Of a stretch of 64,000 nucleotides of DNA, positions 7,665 to 16,564 are shown in pieces (position 1 is the first letter of the stretch; every line of letters begins with the position of its first letter). The DNA is taken from positions 486,931 to 550,930 of the forward strand of contig CAZGZC010000001.1 of the NCBI GenBank assembly GCA_964529685.1, written 5' to 3'. The stretch is from JALQUO01 sp964529685. Its GTDB lineage: Bacteria > Pseudomonadota > Alphaproteobacteria > Rickettsiales > Midichloriaceae. The notes beneath the pieces were generated by a model. It was given only the letters and a program-made list of their open reading frames with translations, did not search any database and had not been told where the DNA came from. The translations under genes and the position numbers were made by a program.

Positions 7665-9977
7665 ATGTTTAAAAATCTACTACTGCGATCATTAATACTT
7701 AGCTTTATTGTCTCTACTGCATTTGCTAAAGACTATAAAGTTGAGAAGGTTTTTCTAAATGGTAATGCACATATCCCTGATGACTCGGTCATGTACTACC
7801 TTGGACTTAATATTGGTTCCGAATATAGCAGAGATGAGATTGATAGGATGGTCCAGAAGGCGTATGAAACAGGTTTTTTTAAAAAAATATCAATTTCTTA
7901 TTCAGATTTTAAAAATATCTTAATAGTAGATATTATTGAACAGCCTGTGATTACATCAATTAAGTTCAGCGGTAATAAACAGAGTGATAAAGATCTGCAA
8001 AAAGCCATCAAGTTGAAATCAGGGAATACTTTCTGTGAAACTAAGATGAAACGAGATGTTGAAGGATTACTGAAATTTTACAAAAATAAAGGCATTTTCA
8101 ATGCAATTATTAATCCTAAGATTATCCCTAATAATGGGGGTGGTATAGATATAGTCTTTGAAATAAAAGAAGGGAAGAAAGCAGTAATTGAAAAGATAAA
8201 CTTCATTGGAAACACTAACTTTTCTCAAGCAGAGCTTAAACAACAAATTCTTACCAATGAGTGGAAGTTTTATAAAATACTAAGCGGTGGATATTTATAT
8301 GATCCAGATAGATTACAAGTAGACTCAGAACTTATTAGTCAATACTATCAAGCGAATGGCTATCCATTTGCGAAAGTAGTGAGCACTACAGGAGAGCTAG
8401 ATCAAAAAAATGAATCATTTATAATCACCTTTAATATAGAATCAGGTAAGGAGTTTAATTTTGGCAAAGTTAGTTTAAATGATCAACTAAATGTTAAAGA
8501 TAAACATGAAATAATTGCAGCAGTTAATGAGATTAAATCTGATACAAAATTCAATGTAGAAACAATTAGAGTGGTTATAGCAAAGATAAACGATATTTTG
8601 GCTAAAAAAGGCTATGCATTTGCTCTTGCTGATTATAATTTCAATGAAGCTGATGGGAAGATTAATGTTGAAATTAAGATTAATACTTCACAAAAATTCT
8701 TCATAAACCGCATAAATATTAAAAATAACAGCCGTACAAAAGAAGATGTTATTAGAAGAGAAATATCTGTTAGTGAGCAGGATAGCTATGACATAAGCAA
8801 AATCGAACTATCACTACAAAAAATTAAGAACCTGGGTTATTTTAATAGCGTTGAGTTTACTCCTAAGCAGGTTATAGATTCAAACAAGGTTGATATTGAT
8901 ATATCAGTTGATGAGAAAAGAACTGGTACCGCAAGCTTTAATGTTGGTTATAATACAATAACAGGACCTTTTGTTGGTCTAAAATATTCAGAGATGAATT
9001 TATTAGGTACTGGACGTAACATCAATAGTATATTTCAATTAGGTAAGCTTGAGAAAAATGTTAACGTATCTCTAGATGAGCCATATTTTCTGGGATATGA
9101 CATCACTTCTGGTGTCAATCTATTTTATGACAATAAAACATATGAGTCAGGTAAATATACAGATGTTAAGAAGTGGAAGCAAAGGTATAATATAGTTTCT
9201 CGTGGAATAGGAGTTCATGCTACATATGATATAACTGATCACCTAAAGCAAGATATTAATTATGGACTGAAATTTGAAGATATAGATAACATTGCTAATG
9301 GCGCTATGATATCTAACTTCTTACGACCAGATACAAAATCTCATGTAGTATCATCTATAGGATATTCTTTAATTTATGATAAGACAGATTTTTCATTTAA
9401 CCCAACTAACGGCTATGTGATAAATTTCGGTCAAAACTTTGCTGGCTTTGGCAGTGACTCGAAGTATATGCAAAACTTTGTTATGGCTGCGCATTATTTC
9501 CAAATACATCAAGATAAAGTAGTCTTGAAAGTTTCTGGTAGAGGTGGTTTCATTACTGGTATTAATAAGAAGGTTCGTATGCTAGATAATTTCTACTCAG
9601 AAGACAATATGATTAGAGGTTTTGAGTATAATGGTATTGGGCCACGCGATGCAATCACACTTGATCCACTAGGTGGTAAAACTTTTTTTACAGCATCAGC
9701 AGAGATAAAATTCTCTCTCGGATTACCTCAGGAGCTTGGTATATATGGCATAAGTTTTACAGATTTAGCAACTCTATATAATATAGATGTGCCTAAAAGT
9801 GTTGATCTAGCAACTAATCCATACTTTAATTCAAAGAAGATTAGGCTTTCTCAAGGAGTTGGATTAATTTGGGATTCACCTGTGGGATTAATTAGATTCG
9901 AATATGGCATTCCATTTATGAAAGCACAATATGATCAAGTTCAGAGGTTCAATTTTAGTATAGGTAAGTCTTTTTAG
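7665..9977 (+). CDS. bamA: Outer membrane protein assembly factor BamA
   Basis: A 770-residue Omp85 protein. A signal peptide (residues 1-21, ending STAFA) is followed by five POTRA domains (about residues 24-425) and a C-terminal 16-strand beta-barrel. The barrel contains the G-R-G-G-F-I-T-G and M-I-R-G-F-E-Y-N-G-I-G-P-R motifs (the VRGF/Y motif of lid loop 6) and ends with aromatic F, the outer membrane insertion signal. BamA folds and inserts outer membrane proteins. It follows rseP by 7 bp and is convergent with alaS. Length and domain order are as in other alphaproteobacteria. Confidence 0.97.
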   Translation: MFKNLLLRSLILSFIVSTAFAKDYKVEKVFLNGNAHIPDDSVMYYLGLNIGSEYSRDEIDRMVQKAYETGFFKKISISYSDFKNILIVDIIEQPVITSIKFSGNKQSDKDLQKAIKLKSGNTFCETKMKRDVEGLLKFYKNKGIFNAIINPKIIPNNGGGIDIVFEIKEGKKAVIEKINFIGNTNFSQAELKQQILTNEWKFYKILSGGYLYDPDRLQVDSELISQYYQANGYPFAKVVSTTGELDQKNESFIITFNIESGKEFNFGKVSLNDQLNVKDKHEIIAAVNEIKSDTKFNVETIRVVIAKINDILAKKGYAFALADYNFNEADGKINVEIKINTSQKFFINRINIKNNSRTKEDVIRREISVSEQDSYDISKIELSLQKIKNLGYFNSVEFTPKQVIDSNKVDIDISVDEKRTGTASFNVGYNTITGPFVGLKYSEMNLLGTGRNINSIFQLGKLEKNVNVSLDEPYFLGYDITSGVNLFYDNKTYESGKYTDVKKWKQRYNIVSRGIGVHATYDITDHLKQDINYGLKFEDIDNIANGAMISNFLRPDTKSHVVSSIGYSLIYDKTDFSFNPTNGYVINFGQNFAGFGSDSKYMQNFVMAAHYFQIHQDKVVLKVSGRGGFITGINKKVRMLDNFYSEDNMIRGFEYNGIGPRDAITLDPLGGKTFFTASAEIKFSLGLPQELGIYGISFTDLATLYNIDVPKSVDLATNPYFNSKKIRLSQGVGLIWDSPVGLIRFEYGIPFMKAQYDQVQRFNFSIGKSF

Positions 9978-10079
9978 ACTTTATAATCTCTCACTGCAAC
10001 CAGTCAGAAATAGTGTTAAACAATCCATAAGCGTTTTTAAAAAAGCAGATTTTTATCGTTTTCATCAAAACCTATTAAG

Positions 10080-10135
10080 GATTGCAATAAGCAATCTATG
10101 ATCTGTAGAAGATTCTATTTAGTGCTGATTGCACT
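10080..10135. terminator. Two small hairpins between convergent bamA and alaS
   Basis: Two perfect inverted repeats lie in the 187-bp gap: GATTGC/GCAATC (10080-10085 and 10091-10096) and AGTGC/GCACT (10121-10125 and 10131-10135), each with a 5-nt loop. Neither is followed by a good T run. They may help end transcription from both sides. Confidence 0.25.
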
Positions 10136-10164
10136 GCTAACCGACTACAACTTGATCTAACAAC

Positions 10165-12729
10165 TTATATATTTCTGACAGATTTAACTAATTTTATAAT
10201 TACATCCGAACTGATAGATGGTGCAATTCCGCCGATTTGTACAATTTCTGTTGATCCACCGCCACGTCCACCGAGCTTCTCACACATTATATTACAAAGC
10301 ATTTTTGCATCTGATTTACTACCTTTTGGCACAGAAATCACAAGAGATAATGTATTAGGTGACCTATTTGCAAGTATAACAACAGCATCAGAGATTTTTG
10401 CAGCCATAACAGCGCTTCTCATAGTGTTTATATCCATATCATTTCGTTCCTGAAAAGCCACTCCATCAATCATTGTAAAGCCTTTCGCAAGCTGATTTAT
10501 CTGGAGATCAGTCAACTGCTTAGAGATAACTTTTTTCTTATCAATTAGCCCAAGAATTTTACTAATTATTTGGTCATCAGTACACTTAATAAGTGTAGCA
10601 AGCGAGTGAACTATTTCACACTTTGAGTTGTAATATTCAAGTGCTCCATTGGCAGTTACAGCTTCAATTCTCCTCACTCCAGAAGATATAGCTGATTCAG
10701 ACACTATCTTAAATAATCCAATATCACCTGTGGTATTAACATGTGTTCCACCACATAACTCAATTGAATCACACATGAAAATCACACGGACTTCATCTTC
10801 ATATTTCTCACCAAAGAGAGCCATAGCTCCTTCATTAATAGCAGAATCATATGACATAATTTTGGTAATAACTGGCCTGTTTTCTCTTATCAACTCATTT
10901 ACTTGATCTTCAATAAGTTTTATTTGAGATTTATCTAATGAACCATGATATGAAAAATCAAACCTGAGTTTTTGATCATTCACGAGCGATCCTTTCTGAG
11001 TAACATACTCTCCAAAATTTTTCTGCAGAACCTTATGTAATAGGTGAGTTGCTGAGTGATTACATCTAATTCTCTTACGTCTGATAGAATTTACCATACC
11101 ACTAAGTATATCTCCAGTTGCAATTAACTCTTTAGTAGTTATATGATGACCAAAGATTCTTCCAGGGTATATAATAGTATTATTGACTATAGAGACTACT
11201 TTGTTACCATTGCTAAACTCTCCTGAGTCACCAACTTGACCGCCACTTTCACCATAGAATGGAGTTTGATTTAGAACTACTATTCCTTCCTCACTTGGAT
11301 TGATTTTTTCAACTATCTGTCCATCTACAACTATTGCTATGACCCTTCCAAACATTTCTTCATAAGAGTACCCAAAGAACTCAGTGCTGCCAAATTTATC
11401 TGCTATTTCATACCAAATCTTAGCCTGAGATTTCTCACCGCTACCAATCCAAGCAGCTCTTGCTCTAGCCTTTTGTTCGCTCATAGATTGATTAAATCCC
11501 TCATCATTTACTAAAATTCCTTGCGTGCGGAGAATATCTTTTGTAAGGTCTAGTGGAAAGCCATAGGTGTCATACAACTTAAAAGCGATATCACCTGCAA
11601 GAGTGCTATTTTTTATCATTGGTAATTCGTCTTGTAAGATTTTGAGCCCCCTCTCTAGAGTTGCACTAAACTTAGCTTCTTCATTATATATTACAGATTT
11701 TATAACTGCTTCGACCTTACTAATTTCAGGATATCCAGAATCCATTACTGCAGTTAAAGTTGGCACAAGTTGATGTAAGAATGGCTGCTTATATCCTATA
11801 TTCTGGACATATCTCATAGCACGTCTCATAATTCTACGGAGGACATAGCCACGCCCATCATTTGATGGCATAACTCCATCAGCTATTAAGAAACTCATTG
11901 CTCTAAGATGATCTGATATAACTTTGTGTGCGGTGAGATTATCTCTATCACCTGATAACTCTTGAGATGCATGAATCAACTTTTGGAATATATCTATTTG
12001 GAAATTATTATTCACTCCTTGCATTACAGCCGTGAGTCTTTCTAGTCCTATACCAGTATCAATTGATGGTCTAGGAAGATTTTTTATTGTACCATCTTTG
12101 AACTGCTCATGCTGCATAAAGACTAAGTTCCAGATCTCTATATATCTATCCCCTTCATTATCTGAGCCAGGTAGACCTCCTTCATATTGCTCTCCATGAT
12201 CAAAGAATACCTCTGAGCAAGGACCACAAGGACCAGTTGATCCCATAGACCAGAAGTTATCATTTGTATTGATTCTGATGATCTTCTTATCGTGTAGTCC
12301 AGCAACTTTTTTCCAAATGTCAAATGCTACGTCATCTGTATGATAAATAGTCACATAGAGTTTATCTTGGTTGATTTTTAAAATCTTTATGAGAAATTCC
12401 CATGCAAAAGCAATTGCGTCTTCCTTAAAGTAATCACCAAATGAGAAGTTACCGAGCATCTCAAAAAATGTATGGTGACGAGCAGTATACCCAACATTTT
12501 CGAGATCATTATGCTTACCGCCAGCTCTGACACATTTTTGACTGGTAGTTACTCTAAGATGCTGAGGCTGTTGATTTCCTAAGAACATGTCTTTAAATTG
12601 AACCATCCCAGAATTAGTAAACATAAGAGATGGGTCATTGTGAGGAACAAGTGAGCTAGATGGTAGAATTTTATGCCCCTTACTCTCAAAAAAATTTAGA
12701 AATAGTGAGCGAATTTCGTTTAAATGCAT
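10165..12729 (-). CDS. alaS: Alanyl-tRNA synthetase
   Basis: An 854-residue class II synthetase that charges tRNA-Ala. The catalytic core is N-terminal (NEIRSLFLNFFESKGH, then S-S-L-V-P-H-N-D-P-S-L-M-F-T-N-S-G-M). The editing domain has the zinc-binding H-S-A-T-H-L-L-H and C-G-G-T-H, and the C-Ala domain ends with GGRGGGS. It is slightly shorter than E. coli AlaS (876 residues), mainly in the C-terminal part. Upstream on the minus strand is an extended -10 element (TG-G-TATACT, TATACT at 12759-12754) 25 bp before ATG, which suggests its own promoter. Confidence 0.97.
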   Translation of the reverse strand: MHLNEIRSLFLNFFESKGHKILPSSSLVPHNDPSLMFTNSGMVQFKDMFLGNQQPQHLRVTTSQKCVRAGGKHNDLENVGYTARHHTFFEMLGNFSFGDYFKEDAIAFAWEFLIKILKINQDKLYVTIYHTDDVAFDIWKKVAGLHDKKIIRINTNDNFWSMGSTGPCGPCSEVFFDHGEQYEGGLPGSDNEGDRYIEIWNLVFMQHEQFKDGTIKNLPRPSIDTGIGLERLTAVMQGVNNNFQIDIFQKLIHASQELSGDRDNLTAHKVISDHLRAMSFLIADGVMPSNDGRGYVLRRIMRRAMRYVQNIGYKQPFLHQLVPTLTAVMDSGYPEISKVEAVIKSVIYNEEAKFSATLERGLKILQDELPMIKNSTLAGDIAFKLYDTYGFPLDLTKDILRTQGILVNDEGFNQSMSEQKARARAAWIGSGEKSQAKIWYEIADKFGSTEFFGYSYEEMFGRVIAIVVDGQIVEKINPSEEGIVVLNQTPFYGESGGQVGDSGEFSNGNKVVSIVNNTIIYPGRIFGHHITTKELIATGDILSGMVNSIRRKRIRCNHSATHLLHKVLQKNFGEYVTQKGSLVNDQKLRFDFSYHGSLDKSQIKLIEDQVNELIRENRPVITKIMSYDSAINEGAMALFGEKYEDEVRVIFMCDSIELCGGTHVNTTGDIGLFKIVSESAISSGVRRIEAVTANGALEYYNSKCEIVHSLATLIKCTDDQIISKILGLIDKKKVISKQLTDLQINQLAKGFTMIDGVAFQERNDMDINTMRSAVMAAKISDAVVILANRSPNTLSLVISVPKGSKSDAKMLCNIMCEKLGGRGGGSTEIVQIGGIAPSISSDVIIKLVKSVRNI

Positions 12730-12980
12730 ACAAATTTTACGTATTTTACATACAGTATACCATAGCCAATAATTTGTTTAGATCAGGTATTTTGTTATGT
12801 GAAAACTTTTTTATCAGATAGACAACTTAGAGTTTGTTGTTGCACTACCTGCTAAAGTTGAAGTGCTTGAATGAATTATGCAGAAAGCTCACATATAATG
12901 ATTTCAATTCTAAGCATGATGCTGGCAAATCCTCAGCCAATCAAATGAATTATGAATTGTTATCAATTGCTACCAATAGA

Positions 12981-13664
12981 CTATCTTTCTACTGTCTTTC
13001 TATTGGCCTTTGATTGTTTTGTGCATTTAAGAATGCAGCAAAACTTTGTCTCTTCATTATTTGTTTTTGTAGCATCAGGAATAGCTGTAATCATTGCTGG
13101 TTCTTCTGCTTCTTCTAGAGCTCTTATTTTAGCGTTAATATTATCTAATATAATCTTGTTTAAATCAACATTATCAATGTCGAAGCCACTTGGTAGTAAG
13201 TTAAGATTATTTTGTAAACTCCATAGAAATGCCCACCCATAATCGCTCTTGAGCTCTTTTTGAAAATGCTCTCGTAATATCTCAAGGTCATCTTTGGTAT
13301 TACATAATATTTGATCACCATCACGGTCTATATAGTATTTTTCTGCTTCTTCTAGAGCTCTTATTTTAGCCTTAATATTATCTGATATTATGTTGTTTAA
13401 ATCAACATTATTAACATTATTGATGTTGGGGTAACTTGGTAGTAACTTAAGACTATTTTGTAAACTCCATAGAAATGCCTCCCTATAATAATCGTTGTTG
13501 AGCACATCTTGAAAACACTCTAGTAATATCTCAAAGTCCCTTATGGTAATACAAGATATTTGATCACCATCACGGTCTATATAGTAGCCGTCTGAGTCTA
13601 TATCAGAGTTTATATTGGATATATCAGATATATTTAATATATCTAATTGATTGTTTTTTATCAT
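12981..13664 (-). CDS. Acidic protein with two tandem ~83-residue repeats
   Basis: I do not recognise this 227-residue protein. After an Asn/Asp/Ile-rich start, two repeats of about 83 residues follow (about 27-109 and 110-190). Each begins YYIDRDGDQI, continues with an E-I-L helix and a F-L-W-S-L-Q-N-[SN]-L-x-L-L-P-S core, and ends with N-I-x-A-K-I-R-A-L-E-E-A-E. The D-R-D-G-D-Q-I loop looks like an EF-hand calcium loop without the usual sixth-position glycine; the preceding D-I-D-S-D-G is also acidic. There is no signal peptide or membrane helix. Coding on this strand is supported because the repeat is kept in frame. It stands alone between alaS and a tRNA gene, a typical place for lineage-specific genes, and might be a secreted effector. 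Confidence 0.75.
   Translation of the reverse strand: MIKNNQLDILNISDISNINSDIDSDGYYIDRDGDQISCITIRDFEILLECFQDVLNNDYYREAFLWSLQNSLKLLPSYPNINNVNNVDLNNIISDNIKAKIRALEEAEKYYIDRDGDQILCNTKDDLEILREHFQKELKSDYGWAFLWSLQNNLNLLPSGFDIDNVDLNKIILDNINAKIRALEEAEEPAMITAIPDATKTNNEETKFCCILKCTKQSKANRKTVER
13095..13586 (-). repeat. Two in-frame 249-bp tandem repeats
   Basis: A DNA segment coding for YYIDRDGDQI occurs with an identical 29-bp core at 13309-13337 and 13558-13586, exactly 249 bp (83 codons) apart. The end of each unit, coding for KIRALEEAE, is also nearly identical in DNA. The middle has diverged and the second unit is a few codons shorter. Confidence 0.85.
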
Positions 13665-13828
13665 TTTGTTATTAAATTTGTTATTAAATTATTTTGATAA
13701 AAAACATAGATTTTCAGTAGAAACTTTCTACAATACAACTATATTTTCTAATAAATATAGAAGGAAAATATTAAGAGTTTATTACAGATAAAAAAATTAC
13801 GAAGGTTTTAGATGGGATATTTTTAATA

Positions 13829-13906
13829 TGGTGGGGCCTGCAGGATTTGAACCTGCGACAACACCGTTATGAGCGGTGCGTTCTAACCAGGCTGAACTAA
13901 AGCCCC
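13829..13906 (-). tRNA. tRNA with anticodon CAT (elongator Met or Ile2)
   Basis: Read on the minus strand, a complete cloverleaf is visible. The acceptor stem GGGGCTT pairs with AGGCCCC (one G-T pair). The D-arm has AGTTCAGCCTGGTTAGAAC, and the anticodon arm is CACCG-CTCATAA-CGGTG with anticodon CAT. The T-arm is GCAGG-TTCAAAT-CCTGC. Discriminator A is followed by an encoded CCA. The C-A-T anticodon can be elongator methionine or the lysidine-modified isoleucine tRNA; initiator is unlikely because the first acceptor pair is a normal G-C. I cannot decide between the two by eye. Confidence 0.93.
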
Positions 13907-13967
13907 CCTATGCTGTTTCAAGCTTAGCAGAAGATTTGCTAAGAGGCAAGTCCTGAGTGATGAAATG

Positions 13968-14225
13968 TTATGCAATAGCTGAGATTTTTAAATTATTAAA
14001 GAATTTTTCAACTCTTTCACTTGGTTGTGCTCCGTTCTTTAACCAATATACAGCTCTCTCAGCATTGATTAATATTCTTTTTGCATCTTCTCTAGGTAGT
14101 AGTGGACTATATGTACCAATCTTTTCTTTATACTTACCATCTCTAGGAGAGCGAGAGTCAGCTACAACAATTCTATAGCAAGGCTTTTTCTTACGGCCAA
14201 TTCTCTGTAGTCTTATTTTTAACAT
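13968..14225 (-). CDS. rpsP: 30S ribosomal protein S16
   Basis: An 85-residue protein beginning M-L-K-I-R-L-Q-R-I-G-R-K-K-K-P and continuing with Y-R-I-V-V-A-D-S-R-S-P-R-D-G, the S16 signature, then I-G-T-Y-S-P-L and A-E-R-A-V-Y-W-L-K-N-G-A-Q-P-S. S16 assembles early with 16S rRNA in the small subunit. In many bacteria rpsP sits in an operon with rimM and trmD; here rimM is about 46 kb away and the neighbours are a tRNA gene and ppa, so that operon is split. The stop lies 62 bp from the tRNA 5' end. Confidence 0.97.
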   Translation of the reverse strand: MLKIRLQRIGRKKKPCYRIVVADSRSPRDGKYKEKIGTYSPLLPREDAKRILINAERAVYWLKNGAQPSERVEKFFNNLKISAIA

Positions 14226-14246
14226 ATGTGTTTTTTATTTAACTTT

Positions 14247-14723
14247 TTACTTATAGCTCTCCGATATTACACCAAAAGCTTCTTCTGGTCCAATCCAATT
14301 CTTAACTTTTACCCATTTATTTTTTTCTAGGTCCTTATAGTGAGCGAAGAAGTGCTCAATCTGTTTGATAAAAATTTCCGGTAGATCCTGATAATGCTGA
14401 ATTTTTGCTAGTAATAAGTCAATCTTTGCAGTTGGCACAGCTAAGATCTTTAAGTCATCACCGCTCTCATCTTCTGTGATAAGACCGCCAATAGCACGTG
14501 CTTTTATACTAGCTCCAGGCACAATAGGGTGAGATGCATGGAGTAGAACATCTATTGGATCACCATCGCCACCCATAGTATTTGGAATAAATCCATAATT
14601 GCATGGATATATCATTGCTGTACTTAGGAAACGATCTACATGAAGCAATCCATCCTTATGTTCATACTTAACCTGACCAGATGTAGTGCTGATTTCAATT
14701 ATAGTTTGAAACTCTTTTGACAT
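14247..14723 (-). CDS. ppa: Inorganic pyrophosphatase (family I)
   Basis: A 158-residue soluble pyrophosphatase. Seen in order are Y-E-x-x-x-G-x-L-x-V-D-R-F (substrate-binding), Y-P-x-N-Y-G-F-I-P-N-T and the metal-binding G-D-G-D-P-I-D-V-L signature, followed by D-x-x-D-D-L-K and K-W-V-K-V. It hydrolyses PPi released by biosynthetic reactions and so pulls them forward. The length is slightly below the E. coli enzyme (176 residues) but no motif is missing. It lies 21 bp before rpsP on the same strand, so the two may be co-transcribed. Confidence 0.96.
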   Translation of the reverse strand: MSKEFQTIIEISTTSGQVKYEHKDGLLHVDRFLSTAMIYPCNYGFIPNTMGGDGDPIDVLLHASHPIVPGASIKARAIGGLITEDESGDDLKILAVPTAKIDLLLAKIQHYQDLPEIFIKQIEHFFAHYKDLEKNKWVKVKNWIGPEEAFGVISESYK

Positions 14724-14839
14724 GAAATTTTTTATGTATATTATATACTAAAAATTAATTAGAGGCAATTTATACTCATTGTATCTTTCTTCTAGGATAT
14801 TTCGGTACCATTTAATTTTAAAAGCATCATAGTCAATCA

Positions 14840-16558
14840 ATGCACCAAATCAAATACCTGTATGACATATTGATTTTTCTTGGACTCTCTGTCTTCATTG
14901 TAACATTAATGGGAAGACTAAAACTAAGTCCGGTATTGGGTTACCTAGTAGCTGGTGCAATCATAGGTACTAATGGTTATCTTGCAAACAATCCACAGGT
15001 TAATTCAATCTCTGAACTAGGAGTTGTTTTTCTTCTATTTGTGATTGGTCTAGAGTTGACAATTGAGAGGTTAATAAGGATGAGACTTCATGTTTTTGGC
15101 TTTGGTAGCTTGCAAATGCTAATAACCATGTGCGGATTAGGCTGGTTGATAAAATCAATTTTTGGTATACCTCTTTCTGTGAGTTTACTGTTATCTGCTG
15201 CTCTTGCTATGTCGTCCAGTGCAATAGTCCTTCCTGTTCTAAGTGAAAATAAAAGACAATCAACTCAAGTTGGTAGATTATCTCTTTCAGTCTTACTGAT
15301 GCAAGATCTAACAGTTGTGCCTCTTTTAGCAATAATGCCAATTTTAAAAAATGATCCAAATGATATTGAACTTTTATTTGCAGTTGGTAAAGCTGGTATT
15401 AAAGCTATTTTATCAATTATAGCGATTACAATCTTTGGAAGAATATTTCTTCGCCCATTCTTTTCTCTGATTGGCTCAGTTAAGACAGATGGTGTATATT
15501 TCAAAGCTGCGCTTTTTATAGTCATTGGTGCAGCATCAGTAACATCAGAACTAGGTTTATCTGATGCTATGGGAGCATTCCTTGCTGGTTTATTGATAGC
15601 TGAGACTGAATATCGTAACAAGATAGAAGATAGCATCGTACCATTTCAAGGAATGATGTTAGGTCTCTTTTTCATCACTGTAGGCATGCAGATTAATGTT
15701 GAGTTTATTATCACTAATGCTAAGAAAATTGCTCTTTTTGCTAGTGCTTTATTAACTATAAAGTTCTCTATTATTTGTCTAATCGCACTGCTCTTTAGAT
15801 TTCCTTTGGGAGCAAGCATCAATGCAGGAATGTTGCTCTGTCAAGGTGGCGAGTTTGCATTCATTCTAATCTCTATGGCTAAAGCTGATAAAATAATAGC
15901 AAGTGATTTTGCACAACTGCTTTTAATGGTAGTAGCAGTGACAATGGCTATAACCCCATTATTTGCAATGATTGGTAACAAAATTGAAGATAAAATAGAT
16001 AGTAAAAAAGATACGGATCTAAATTTGGAATTTAAAGGAATAAGTGACTTGAATGGACATATAGTTATAGCTGGATTCGGAAGAGTTGGTAGAATGGTTG
16101 CTTATATGTTGGCTCAAGAACAAATCGATTTTATCGCAGTAGATAGTAATGCTAATCTTGTAAAAAAAGCTCGAGAACAAGGATTTCCAATATATCATGG
16201 AGATCTAAGTCATGAAGATACATTGAAAGCAGTTGGGATAACAAGAGCAAAATCAATAGTTTTAAGCATGAGTGATAAAACTGCTGTAAGAAAAACTATA
16301 AGACTTATAATGAAAGAATATAAACAGTATATCAAAAATCTACATATTATAGCTAGAGTCGAGGATTATAAACATGCTGCCTTTATTAAAAAATGCGGTG
16401 CAACAATGACAGTCCCTACAACAATAGAAACTGGTCTGCAGCTTGGAGCAGCTGTGTTAGTTGATGCAGGTATACCAGAACATGAAATTATATCTATTAA
16501 AGATAAATTTAGAAAAAATGATTATATTCTTACTAAAGAGATAGAAGACTCTAAGTGA
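14840..16558 (+). CDS. Monovalent cation:proton antiporter, KefB/KefC type (CPA2)
   Basis: A 572-residue membrane protein. Residues 1-380 form a CPA2 antiporter domain of about 12 helices, with the family segments S-P-V-L-G-Y-L-V-A-G-A-I-I-G, L-F-V-I-G-L-E-L and S-D-A-M-G-A-F-L-A-G-L-L-I-A-E-T. Residues 400-540 form a cytosolic TrkA-N/RCK nucleotide-binding domain (H-I-V-I-A-G-F-G-R-V-G with a downstream acidic D at V-D-S-N). The overall plan is that of the glutathione-gated K+ efflux systems KefB/KefC, but ligand gating cannot be read from sequence. It faces dnaE convergently with 6 bp between the stops. Confidence 0.88.
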   Translation: MHQIKYLYDILIFLGLSVFIVTLMGRLKLSPVLGYLVAGAIIGTNGYLANNPQVNSISELGVVFLLFVIGLELTIERLIRMRLHVFGFGSLQMLITMCGLGWLIKSIFGIPLSVSLLLSAALAMSSSAIVLPVLSENKRQSTQVGRLSLSVLLMQDLTVVPLLAIMPILKNDPNDIELLFAVGKAGIKAILSIIAITIFGRIFLRPFFSLIGSVKTDGVYFKAALFIVIGAASVTSELGLSDAMGAFLAGLLIAETEYRNKIEDSIVPFQGMMLGLFFITVGMQINVEFIITNAKKIALFASALLTIKFSIICLIALLFRFPLGASINAGMLLCQGGEFAFILISMAKADKIIASDFAQLLLMVVAVTMAITPLFAMIGNKIEDKIDSKKDTDLNLEFKGISDLNGHIVIAGFGRVGRMVAYMLAQEQIDFIAVDSNANLVKKAREQGFPIYHGDLSHEDTLKAVGITRAKSIVLSMSDKTAVRKTIRLIMKEYKQYIKNLHIIARVEDYKHAAFIKKCGATMTVPTTIETGLQLGAAVLVDAGIPEHEIISIKDKFRKNDYILTKEIEDSK

Positions 16559-16564
16559 GTCTAT

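Noticed and set aside
12952..13242. Plus-strand frame of 96 codons
   Set aside because: It lies antisense to the in-frame repeat protein at 12981-13664, whose repeats show that the minus strand is the coding one.
13095..13586. CRISPR-like or mobile repeat
   Set aside because: Only two units, 249 bp long, in frame within one gene; there are no spacers and no terminal inverted repeats.
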